Of a DNA stretch of 64,000 nucleotides, positions 36,735 through 46,996 are shown one piece after another; position 1 is the first letter of the stretch; every line of letters begins with the position of its first letter. The stretch comes from Viola odorata (lineage: Eukaryota; Streptophyta; Magnoliopsida; Malpighiales; Violaceae): NCBI GenBank assembly GCA_963691705.1, contig OY829542.1:53299002-53363001 (forward strand), written 5' to 3'. The translations under genes and the position numbers were made by a program. The notes under the pieces were generated by a model. It searched no databases and was not told where the DNA came from. It saw only the letters and a list, made by a program, of their open reading frames with translations.

Positions 36735-37159
36735 TACCTTATCACCGAATGGCCCTAGTAGAAGTCTGGAAGGAGGCAACACAACATCAAAATGAAACTT
36801 CTTTCACGGGCTAGGTCATAGAAATTGTGAATGTCAGCAGTAGGGAGCTTATTCAAATCGAAATCTCTCTCGCCCGATTCTTGAGCAACAAACACTTTTG
36901 TCTCAAAAAAAAGCTCGTTTAAGTAGAAATCCAAAGGTTTTTTTTACCTAGACATCACTTCGTTTTCAATTTCCTTGTGCCCAGAAATAGTCTGCAAAAT
37001 GAACTCCTTTGGATCCTTCAACCCAGAATGACATGCATCTTCAGAAACCAAATCAATGCTTCTATCTTCATCCCTCGTATCAGAAAAAACTTCTATCATC
37101 GCTTCCCTTCCAGTTGAATTGCTTTGATTATCCATTGACTATGTATCCTTCACAATCAT
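36735..37159 (-). pseudogene. Unknown minus-strand gene, downstream part (split by the Athila element)
   Basis: With the Athila element and one target copy removed, this joins the frame ending at 50356. The minus frame reads from the insertion through codons for IVKDT to a TAG at 37141-37139. It then continues in frame as MDNQSNSTGREAMIEVF and SEDACHSGLKDPKEF to a possible donor (AG|gtaaaa) near 36947. A further open piece (AQESGERDFDLNKLP and DLARERSF) follows at about 36890-36770. The protein family was not recognised. Either the original CDS stopped at the TAG (118 codons from 50696), or the TAG is a later nonsense change. Confidence 0.4.
37155..37159. repeat. Target-site duplication of the Athila element, left copy (ATCAT)
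   Basis: ATCAT precedes the 5' LTR and is repeated directly after the 3' LTR at 50356-50360. Confidence 0.9.
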
Positions 37160-38728
37160 TGATAGCATGCTTCATGACCTAGATTTTACCCTCTTTTGTA
37201 GCCTTTTCGGGGGCTTCATGTTGCCATTTGACCCTTATTACGATCTTATTTGCAGAATGACATCAAAAGAGGGAAAAGAGCAAAAAGAAGCAATTTCGGA
37301 GCAATTCTGAGGAATTCCAGCTTCAAGGCCTAGAAGGGAGGATGCTTTCAAGGCCTCGACGCGAACCAGACCAGTGCGCTGTCTCTAGGTCTCGACAGCT
37401 CCGCATCTTCCTCCAAAGACAACATCTTTAAAGATCCGCACGGAATCCCATGCGCTTCTAGAAGGCAGCAACGTGGCAGGAATCCCAGAATATTCCTTTT
37501 GCAAGGACATGTGCTGTCACCTCCTCATTGCCCTTATCTATTTTGTCTCCTAGCTAGTATTAGGCTATAAAAGCATAGTGCTAGGGTTTTTATAAGGACG
37601 GCTGGTCCTAAGGATATTTTCTTACATTAATTTCAGCACACATTCTCTTAGGATAATCTCCTCTCCTTGAAGAACAGCCTTTATGATTCAGCTCTCCTTT
37701 GATTATTAATTAATCCATCGGTTCCTTCTAATCCTTTGCTATTTCCTTTTGTTATTTTATGACTACTTATATCTATTGTTTATATTATAGTATGAGTAGC
37801 TAAACACCACCCTTCTTAGTGAAGGGTGTTTAATGGGTTGAAAAGGTTTGGCTAAGAGGTCTAATGCATGCTTAATATATTCTCTTGTTCACATGACTAT
37901 TTACCGATTTAATTCCATGCTTGCTTAGGAATATTAATGGCTTGATCATCTGTTAGTATGCCTACAACCTGACGCGAAGCCCTGGAATTGGAGCAGACAC
38001 CTAGGGGAGGCAGCGCGAGAGGCCTCACCTAGGGGTAAACTGTCATCTAGGGTATGCAATACGAGTCTGACAAGCTGAGCTATTGCGCCCTAGATCTGTC
38101 TTACCTCTCCTTCATGGGCGTTCAGAGTTTAGCCTCCCTACTTCGAGCCCTAGACAGGCCGGACGGTCAAGGCTGCTTCCTAATGACAAGGGAAGTAGCT
38201 GGGAGGATGGCTGAACGTCAAGGTCACCTCATATGTGGAAACAGGGGGTGACTTCTAGCTACGAAGGTAAGTAGGGGATACGGTGTGGAAACGCGGTCCC
38301 TATAGCAGGTCTGTACATGAGTCTGGAACATTTTTGCACCAATGACTAGCCAGCCTAGAAAATAACCCAAAGGAACACCTTTCGCTAAGATCTATTCTCA
38401 TCTGATTAATATCTCTTTTACTACGTTTCTAGCCCTCGAAGTGTTTACATTTCTTGCCCTGGATTACATTTTGCTTTCATGCCCTAGATAAATACTTTAC
38501 AATTCTGTTTTGTTAGCTCCCACACTCTGCGTTGGTTAATTTATTAGCCAACATTAAACCCCCCCCCCAAGTGTTACTACAATTCGGTCTGTTGCATATC
38601 ACCTTGTCATACATCTTCATTAGCAAACCTGTCCTTCTATCTCTGTGGTTCGACCCTGTCTTGCCCCTATACACATTTACTTGTGCATCTAGGCACCAGG
38701 AAAATATATTATATTTGAGTGACGATCA
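37160..38728 (+). repeat. Athila 5' LTR (1569 bp)
   Basis: Starts TGATAGCATG and ends GACGATCA. It lacks a 27-bp stretch present in the 3' LTR (replaced by one base near 37966). Confidence 0.93.
37565..37573 (+). promoter_or_regulatory. TATA box of the Athila 5' LTR
   Basis: ctataaaag, also present in the 3' LTR at 49166-49174; the position about 400 bp into the LTR suits a U3/R promoter. Confidence 0.6.
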
Positions 38729-38733
38729 AATTT

Positions 38734-38751
38734 TGGCGCCGTTGCCGGGGA
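38734..38751 (+). other. Primer-binding site for tRNA-Asp (first copy)
   Basis: TGGCGCCGTTGCCGGGGA, five bases after the 5' LTR, is complementary to the 3' end (with CCA) of plant tRNA-Asp(GTC), the usual primer of Athila/Tat elements. Confidence 0.92.
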
Positions 38752-38806
38752 TCGAACCCGGGTCACCCGCGTGACAGGCGGGAATACTTACCACTATACT
38801 ACAACG
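38734..38806 (-). tRNA. Near-complete antisense copy of tRNA-Asp(GTC) in the Athila leader
   Basis: Read on the minus strand this is a tRNA-Asp from nucleotide 3 through the 3' terminal CCA. It has the D arm (A box TAGTATAGTGG), the anticodon arm CCCGC-CTGTCAC-GCGGG with anticodon GTC, the T arm with B box GGTTCGATCC, the acceptor strand CAACGGC, and an encoded CCA. Only the first two acceptor-stem bases differ (CG in place of GT), because there the sequence switches back to a second primer-binding site. An encoded CCA and the position at the primer site show that it was copied from a mature tRNA, not inherited as a normal tRNA gene. It is probably not a functional tRNA gene. Confidence 0.88.
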
Positions 38807-38822
38807 CGCCGTTGCCGGGGAT
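38806..38822 (+). repeat. Second copy of the primer-binding-site sequence
   Basis: GCGCCGTTGCCGGGGAT repeats 38736-38752 exactly, 70 bp downstream, and leads into the element's normal leader (ATGAACGG). It marks the right junction of the tRNA-derived insertion. Confidence 0.88.
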
Positions 38823-38857
38823 ATGAACGGTACTAATTTTGTTTCTGTTTTTCTTGT

Positions 38858-41800
38858 ATGACCAGGAGGTCTGCCCCAGATCTGCTCCCTCTAGACCTCG
38901 AGTTGACCAGGACGGAAAGAGGACTTCGGAGGCAAGCTCAAGGAACATCTGCTCATCGTAGAGTAATTCCACATCCTGCCCTCGACGGATCCCCTACCAA
39001 CTTGGCTGATCAGGAACACCATCATTACATAGACCTGACCTTCCTTCACGACAACCAACACCAAATCCCACCAGACCATCTCGATTTACTTGAAATGGCT
39101 GATCTAGCCGACCACAACAATCATGACGACCAAGATCGTCATGAGAACCCACCACCACCACCAATACCAGACCAACAAACTATTGACAACTTCCATGCAA
39201 CTCCCGATATGGCAAGCAGCTGCATTGACTGGCCTAACGTCCCCCATGACTGGACTCTTAAGTCAGCCGTACTTCATCATCTGCCTATCTTTCGGGGGGT
39301 AGCCAAGGAGAATGCCCTTCGTCACCTCCAACAGCTCCATTCAATTTGCGAGGCCATGAAACCTGCTAACGTCAGTATTGAGCAAGCCAAGCTTCGCGCA
39401 TTCCAGTGGTCTCTCAAAGATGATGCCTTTGATTAGTATTATGACCTTCCAGCAAGATCTATTCGCTCTTGGGCGGATATGTCAAAAATCTTCACTGAAA
39501 AGTACTACCCTACTTCTATCTCCAACACTACACGCAAGTAACTAGTTTCCATAGTACAGAAGAAGGAGGAAACCCTGGCCCAGTACTACGAAAGATTTCA
39601 GAAGATGCAGTCTAATTGCCCAGCCCACAACCTTACCGAACACGCTCTTGTTCAGTACTTTTGTGAAGGCCTCCAACCTCATGACAAGGCATTGCTAAAT
39701 GCAGCTGCCAATGGTTCCCTGACTGCCTTGACCCCGAAAGCAGCTCGAGCTACGATAGAGCTCATGGCCAAGAATGCCTCTGATGACCTTACCAACAATC
39801 CAGGCCAGGATGTCCAAGTAGCAGCCCTTCAGAAACAGATATCGTCCCTTACGGGGATGTTTCAGAATTTCATAACATCACAACCCGCACCTGTCAAAGC
39901 TTGCCAAATATGCAATTTCGTGGATCATGCCACTGATGCATGCCCCCACATTCCAGAAGAAATTCAAGTAAATGCTGCTGGCCAATTCATTCCAGTCCAA
40001 TATGCTCAAAATTACAACCAAGGGTGGAAACAGCCAAATCCAGGGTGGGTACCAAACAATCAATTTTCGGGACCTAGCCACCAACCACACCAGAATCCAT
40101 ATGGAAACCCCCCGCCTAACATGCCAAACTTCAGACCTCGACCCACGTATCATCAACAGCAGTACCAACGCCAACCTCCTCAAGATCAAACCTTTGTCCA
40201 ACCTCCAGATCAGACTTTTATCCAGCCCCCGAAAGCTGAAATACCCAGGAACCCCGAACAGCAAAAAGAAATCGATGATCTCAAAAAGCAGATGCGCAAT
40301 CTGACTGCCCAACTCCAGGAAGTAACAAACCATGGAAGATTGCCACCTCAAACAGAAGTAAATCCAAAGCACAATGTCTGCGCATTGACTCTGCGTAGTG
40401 GAATGACCCTGAACTCACCTGAGCTTCCAGCCCCCGATGCTGAAAATACACCCGAGGCCGAGATTCGGCCCAAACCCAGAACTAAACTTCCCAAAGTCCC
40501 TAGATTCGTGGAAGTCAAAGAGGATAGAATCCGCTCTCCGAGAGGTTCACCACGAAATGACCCAAACCCACCAGAATTTACTCAAGAATACATCCATAAG
40601 ATTCTCGAGCCCCCGTTCCCTCATAGATTGGTCAAGGCCAAGAAAGATAAGGAAGACCGAGATATCTTTGAGATGTTCAGTAAAGTGGTTGTCAATATTC
40701 CTCTCCTCCAGGCCGTGAAAAATGTCCCTCGCTATGCCAAATTCTTGAAGCAACTGTGCACTAACAAAAACAAGTTCGCTGAAGTCAACAAAATCAGCAT
40801 AGGAGCCAGTGCTTCCGCGCACATCCAAAGCAGAATTCCTCCAAAATGCAAAGACCAGGGCATGTTCATTATCCCTTGTCGAATAGGCACAGTTGATATT
40901 GGAAAAGCCATGTGTGATCTCGGCGCAGGAATTAATGTGATGCCCTTGATAATCTACAACAGTCTAGGTCTCGAACCTCTAGTTCCCACAGACCTGGCTA
41001 TCCAGCTCGCGGATCGTTCCATCATTTACCCCGAAGGGATTATCAAAGATGTTCTAGTCCAAGTGGGAGAATTCTTGTTCCCTGCTGATTTCTACGTAAT
41101 TGCAATGGAAAATGAGGACTCCACCAAGTCCACTGATGTTCTTCTAGGCCGTCCATTTCTGGCCACGACCCGAGCCAAGATTGATGTTCATGATGCCATC
41201 ATTTCTCTCGAATTTGATGGAGAGATCATCAAATTCAATATGCTAGAGGCCATGCGATACCCTTCTGAATTTTCTAGTGTGAATTATATTGATATTGTTG
41301 ATCCCCTTGTAGGGGAAATTGATGAAATGTATTCTACTGACCCCTTGCATTTTGCCCTTGACAGGAGTCTGACACCCGCTCTTCTAGATGTCGTGGCCTC
41401 GACAATTTCCATTCCATCTGAGTTACACTCTGTCGTCGCTGACCTAGAAGAATGCCCTGTCACTCAGTATGAGCCACCAGAGCAGTCCCCTGACTACGAA
41501 GGCCATGTTAAATTAATTCCATCAGTTGATCAGGCTCCAGCCCTAGATCTTAAACCTTTACCTTCTCATCTAAAGTATGCTTATCTGGGTCCCGATAACT
41601 CTCTACCTGTTATTATCTCCAACAAGCTTCGAGACCTCGAAGAGTCCCAACTGCTTTCTTTGCTGAAAAATTTCAGACAAGCCGTAGGATGGACCATTGC
41701 AGACATCAAAGGTCTATCCCCAGCATTGTGCACTCATCACATCCACCTAGAAGATGCAAGCAAGACCATTCGCCAGCCCCAGAGACGCCTTAACCCGCCT

Positions 41801-44446
41801 ATGATGGAAGTGGTGAAGAAAGAAATTCTTAAGTTGCTAGACGCAGGAGTTATCTACCCCATCTCAGATAGCCCTTGGGTCAGCCCTATCCAGGTCGTGC
41901 CCAAGAAAACAGGCCTCACAATCATCACCAGCCAAGATGGCGAATCCATTCCTACCCGGATCCAGAATGGGTGGAGAGTGTGCATCGATTACCGCCGACT
42001 GAATGCTGCCACCAGAAAAGACCATTTCCCCTTGCCCTTCATCGATCAGATACTGGAACGTCTCGCAAGAAAGACCCACTATTGCTGCCTAGATGGTTAC
42101 TCTGGTTTCCACCAGATCCCGGTCGCTCCTGAAGACCAGGAAAAGACTACCTTTACCTGCCCTTTCGGGACCTTCGCATATAGACGCATGCCCTTCGGCC
42201 TGTGCAACGCTCCTGCCACTTTCCAGCGTTGTATGGTTAGCATTTTCTCTGAGTTAGTCGAAGACGGAATCGAGGTCTTCATGGATGACTTCACCGTCTA
42301 TGGAAATTCCTTTGACGAATGCAGGAGCAATCTGAAGAAATGTTTAGAGCGCTGCATAGAGACAGACCTTGTCCTGAATTTTGAGAAATGCCACTTTATG
42401 GTGGATCGAGCCCTGGTGCTAGGCCATGTTATATCAGCCAAAGGGATTGAGGTCGACAAGGCAAAAATCGAAGTGATAGAGTCCCTGCCCTATCCTTCTT
42501 GTGTCAGAGATGTGAGATCTTTTCTAAGCCACGCCGGATTCTACAGACGATTTATCAAGGATTTTTCCAAAATTGCTCAACCAATGTGTCGCTTGCTCCA
42601 GAAAGACACGATCTTTGATTTTAATGAGGCGTGCAAAGACGCTTTTGAACTTCTCAAGAAAAAACTTATCTCGGCCCCGATCATTCGTGCCCCCGACTGG
42701 ACATTACCTTTCGAGGTCATGTGTGACGCCAGCAATCGAGCCCTGGGCGCCGTCTTAGGTCAGAGGAAGGAGAAGGAGACCCATGTGATTTATTATGCTT
42801 CCAAACTACTAGACCCAGCCCAGCAGAATTACACAACCACAGAAAAGGAACTCCTGGCTGTTGTCTATGCCCTAGACAAGTTCAGGCAATATCTCCTAGG
42901 CACTCATGTCCTCATCTATTCGGATCATTCTGCCCTTCGGTGCTTGCTGACCAAAGCAGATGTCAAGCCACGACTTATTCGATGGATCTTGCTTTTGCAA
43001 GAGTTTGACATAACTATCAAAGATAAAGCGGGAAAAGAAAATCTTGTGGCAGACCACTTGAGCAGACTTCCAGCCCAAGCAGATAATTCGCTTGAACCCA
43101 TCCGAGATACTTTTCCAGACGAGCGACTATGTCTAGCCCAAGCTGTCTATTCCCCTTGGTTCTCAGATATTGCAAACTTTTGTGCCACTGAAACTTTTCC
43201 AGCCGATGCCTCCCCTTCCGAATGCAACAAAATCAGAAGGCGAGCCAAATACTACATTTGGGACAGCCCCTATTTATGGAAACATTGCTCGGACCAAATA
43301 ATTCGAAGATGTGTGACCATGGATGAGGTGCCCTCGATCCTTAAATTCTGTCATTCTGAAGAAGGACATTTCGCGGCCAAGAAAACTGCCCTGAAAGTCC
43401 TAGAAGCTGGCCTTTACTGGCCAACCATTTTCAAGGACAGTTACATGTATTGCGCTTCGTGCCCCCGATGTCAGGCCACTGGAAATATAGGGGCCAGAAA
43501 TCAGATGCCCTTGACTAACATCATCACTTGCAAGATCTTCGATATATGGGGTATCGACTTCATGGGTCCCTTTCCCAACTCTTTTGGCAATATCTATATC
43601 CTTCTAGCAGTCGATTATGTTTCTAAATGGGTAGAAGCCAAAGCCACTCGGACGGATGATTCTAAGGTGGTTGTGAACTTTCTTCGTACCCATATCTTCA
43701 ATCGGTTTGGCACCCCTAGAGCCCTCATCAGTGATAGAGGCACCCACTTCTGCAACCGTGTCGTGACCTCGCTCTTAGCAAAATATGGAGTCCACCATAG
43801 AACTTCCACTGCCTATCACCCTCAAACCAACGGACAAGCCGAGGTCTCGAACCGTGAGATCAAATCCATCCTTGAGAAGACTGTCAGCCAGTCCCGAAAA
43901 GACTGGAGCTTGAAATTAGATGATGCCCTCTGGGCCTACCGAACAGCTTTCAAGACCCCGATAGGAATGACCCCATACAGACTTGTTTATGGCAAACCAT
44001 GCCATCTTCCGGTAGAGATAGAGCATAAAGCATTCTGGGCCATCCGAAAGGTGAATACAAATCTGGGCCTCGCAAACCAGCACCGCCGTTTGCAGATCCA
44101 AGAGCTAGAAGAATTGCGCGACGATGCTTATGAAAATGCCCTACTCTACAAGGGCAAAACAAAAGCTTTCCATGACCGTCACCTTCGTCCCAAAAACTTT
44201 GCAGTTGGACAGCAAGTGTTGCTATATAACTCGCGCCTACGCCTCTTTGCTGGGAAATTAAAATCTAAATGGTCAGGATCTTTCGTGGTCACGACAGTTT
44301 ACGACCATGGGGCGGTAGAGATCCAAAATCCAACAACAGGAATTATCTTTAAGGTCAATGGTCAACGCGTTAAACCCTTCTACGAAGGATTTCAGCCCTC
44401 GACAGTTGAAGAGGCCATGGTGGACGTGCCACCTTCCCAGACCTAG
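38858..44446 (+). pseudogene. Athila gag-pol polyprotein, two premature stops in gag
   Basis: One continuous frame from the ATG at 38858 to TAG at 44444-44446, broken only by TAG at 39434-39436 and TAA at 39539-39541. The part from 39605 (1613 codons) is fully open. Domains, numbered from the Met at 39605: CCHC knuckle [14 protein letters not shown] (100-113); aspartic protease DLGAG (438-442); reverse transcriptase with [12 protein letters not shown] and the catalytic FMDD (892-895); RNase H starting CDASNRALG (Asp 1041); integrase with the HHCC finger (about 1249-1286) and the D,D-35-E triad (D1318, D1377, E1413). This is the Athila/Tat Gypsy order. The stops leave this copy unable to make full gag-pol by itself unless read through. 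No frameshifts are seen in about 5.6 kb. Confidence 0.9.
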
Positions 44447-44998
44447 ATTCGTGTTGAACGTCGAGGTCCCGACGCATAAACAGACCACATTGGAGGCATT
44501 CTACATGCCATCCGCACCCTTTCTCTCTCCCTTATCTTTTCTGATATCTTTTCGGATTCTCTGATTTTATTTGATTTTGTTTTATTTATTGTAATTATCC
44601 TTTACCTTTCCCTTTCCCTAGGATTTTATTCTTTTTAATTAACGTTAACTCACCTTTATTCTCTCTTTTTGTCCATATCTCTATTTGTACCAACTGCCTT
44701 TTTGAAATTTAAAATTGGCTATCCTTTTTTGGCAGTTGAGGTACGCACGGATCAACGTGCTCCACCCCCAAGATGACGCGTGGCCTGCCAAACCGCAGAA
44801 GGCGCAGGCCTCATCAAGAGTAAAGTTGTACCATTTATTGCAAGCTGCGATTTTACTCTCTCTCCCACGCTCCCACCTTATTTTTCACTCATCACTTCCA
44901 AACCCATCACTTTCACCCTATCTCCCTCACCAAACACGTAACCCTACCAATCTCTCCACTACCATCTTCTTCACTTCACTGTCTTTCTTCCACCTTCA
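44447..44998 (+). other. Athila region between pol and the env-position ORF
   Basis: Non-coding by inspection, pyrimidine-rich. It could contain the splice acceptor for a subgenomic transcript. Confidence 0.45.
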
Positions 44999-46996
44999 AT
45001 GGCACCTAAAACTAAAAAGCCAGCCCGCAAAAGCGCAAAGCCAGTGGACACCTCCAGTCCTGTTCCTTCCAGATCTAGGTCACAGTCCGCTACCCCTAAC
45101 TCAGCTTCATACAAAACCGCAACACCACCATCAACCAACCCACGTCCTCTTCCCTCCCCTCAGCCGGTCTCACCTGCAGCCGTTGAGCAGCCACGAGAGT
45201 TTACCCCGGTGGATTACGAGCTGGAAATCACAGGGTACGTTCCTCCTACCACCACAACCACTAGAGGTGGCCGTGTGGTGAAGCTCCCTCCCGGATCGTC
45301 CACTGCCAGATCTAAGCCCAAGAAGCAGTCCGCCTCTGCCAAGCAGTCACCTCTTGACGCGGCAGTTGACCGATTTTTATCTCCCCAGCCTGTTTTGACA
45401 GCGGAGCAAGTCCTCAAGGACATCCTCATCTCCGATGAAGATGCCGAGGCCATGGATGAGCAAGTTGAGACTGATCTAGGCCAGGAGAACGAAGACCCCG
45501 AAGCTATGGAGGAAGGAACTGGAGAAAGTGGAGAAGCTGAGAGCAGCGGAGGGAACAAAGAAGAGGAAGATCTCCAGGCCCAAGAAGCTCTGGAAGAGGA
45601 AGAGAGGAAGAAACAAGCAGTCGCAGCAGCATCAGCAGCCAAAAAGGGCAAATCCAAAGTTCCGGCCGAAGCGGAACGGCCAGCTGCAGCCGAGACACCA
45701 GTGGGGCAGAAGAGGAAACTTTCATCTTCCACTACCGTCAAGCCCTCGACCTCCAAGAAGTTTCGAGCCCTCAAAACGGATGACGATGTCGAGGCCGAGA
45801 CCCCTGCACCTTCATCAGTCCTCAAATCGAACGCCCAACAGGTGACTTCTGACCTTTCTTCACCCCATGAATGGATTGCGTTTAATGATAAGCCATCCCT
45901 AGATAAGTTGAGCATGCTGAATTCCAAAGGCGTTAGCTCTTGTGCGCGCCTGGATTTTGATTTTCTTGCTAAAATGGGTGTTGAGTCTAGGATCAGGGAG
46001 TATGTGGCCAACATCGGTTGGGAGTCTCTGTTCTATTTGGAACATCCGACCTTTGTTGAGCTTTCCCTTGAGTTTTTCACTACTTTTTGGGTAGAGGGCA
46101 CATTTAGGCCCAAGGGCAAGGTCGGTCCAAATTCTTCCACCCCTGGTCTTATCAACTTTAAGCTAGCTAACAAATGGGAACACCTAACTCTGGGAGAATT
46201 TAATTGTTGGTTAGGTTTTGCTAATGATGATGAGTTGAATACCTCTCGTTATAAAAATGCCTTGACTGTTATACCTGCTGTTTTTGATGCTACTGCTGCT
46301 TTTCGTGAGCTCACTGGTAAAAATGATATTAAGTATGACACTAAAGGTAGTAAAGCCCATGAAATCCTTGATCCTGCTTTGCGTATCCTACACAGATATC
46401 TAGCCCTCACCTTTTCAGCACGATTTGGTTCGTCCGGGCAGCTATCTGTGCAGGAACTTTTCTTTCTATGGTGCATGAAGCACAAACGTAGGGTCAATCT
46501 TGGTTTTTGGGTAGCTTCGGGTATTTTGCATGTATTGAATGGTAGCCGTGGGCCTATTTTTGGATCCCTTATCTCCTTGCTTGCTGTCAAAAAGAGAAAA
46601 CTTAACCTGTATGATTGTAATCTTTCTGAGCCCCTAGCATTCAAGGATCTGGATATCCGGACCTTGGATGTCATGGGTCATTTATGCATCATAAGGGGTG
46701 TTTTGAGTTTTTATCCAAGTTGTGCCCCAGCCTCGGAGAAGGTTTTCGGGACCAAGAATGGTGGCATTTTTGACTACCCAGATCTTTCAGACCCCGACGC
46801 CAATGCCGCGCATCGAGCCCCCGAAAAGCAAGTGCGCGATGCGGAAGCAGCTAGGCCAGGACAGAATGCAGCAAGTCAATCCTCGACTCCCCTCGTTGTC
46901 TATGACCCAACCCAGACGCGGCTGCTGCAACTAATTCTGCGAGAAGTTCAGGCTTTGACGGCTGAAGTTGCTCGCAGGAATTTGCCACCCCAGTAG
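44999..46996 (+). CDS. Athila 3' ORF (env-position ORF, ATHILA ORF-1-like)
   Basis: An intact 665-codon ORF downstream of pol. The N-terminal third is basic and Pro/Ser/Thr-rich (KKPARKSAKP, then long Glu- and Ala-rich tracts), probably disordered. From about residue 300 it is folded-looking, with LEFFTTFWVEGTFRPKG, HLTLGEFNCWLGF and ALTFSARFGSSGQLS, resembling the plant transposon protein known as Arabidopsis retrotransposon ORF-1 (ATHILA family). The ORF sits where retroviruses carry env. No clear signal peptide or single strong transmembrane anchor is visible, so an envelope function is not supported. It is open although gag is broken. Confidence 0.75.
   Translation: MAPKTKKPARKSAKPVDTSSPVPSRSRSQSATPNSASYKTATPPSTNPRPLPSPQPVSPAAVEQPREFTPVDYELEITGYVPPTTTTTRGGRVVKLPPGSSTARSKPKKQSASAKQSPLDAAVDRFLSPQPVLTAEQVLKDILISDEDAEAMDEQVETDLGQENEDPEAMEEGTGESGEAESSGGNKEEEDLQAQEALEEEERKKQAVAAASAAKKGKSKVPAEAERPAAAETPVGQKRKLSSSTTVKPSTSKKFRALKTDDDVEAETPAPSSVLKSNAQQVTSDLSSPHEWIAFNDKPSLDKLSMLNSKGVSSCARLDFDFLAKMGVESRIREYVANIGWESLFYLEHPTFVELSLEFFTTFWVEGTFRPKGKVGPNSSTPGLINFKLANKWEHLTLGEFNCWLGFANDDELNTSRYKNALTVIPAVFDATAAFRELTGKNDIKYDTKGSKAHEILDPALRILHRYLALTFSARFGSSGQLSVQELFFLWCMKHKRRVNLGFWVASGILHVLNGSRGPIFGSLISLLAVKKRKLNLYDCNLSEPLAFKDLDIRTLDVMGHLCIIRGVLSFYPSCAPASEKVFGTKNGGIFDYPDLSDPDANAAHRAPEKQVRDAEAARPGQNAASQSSTPLVVYDPTQTRLLQLILREVQALTAEVARRNLPPQ

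Noticed and set aside
38735..38808. Functional nuclear tRNA-Asp gene
   Set aside because: The CCA is encoded, the first two acceptor bases are replaced by primer-site sequence, and the position at the LTR shows it is a reverse-transcribed copy.
39878..40372. 164-codon minus-strand ORF within gag-pol
   Set aside because: Antisense shadow of the open gag-pol frame.
45214..46014. 266-codon minus-strand ORF inside the Athila 3' ORF
   Set aside because: Shadow of the GC-richer + strand ORF; Ser/Ala-rich with no independent signal.
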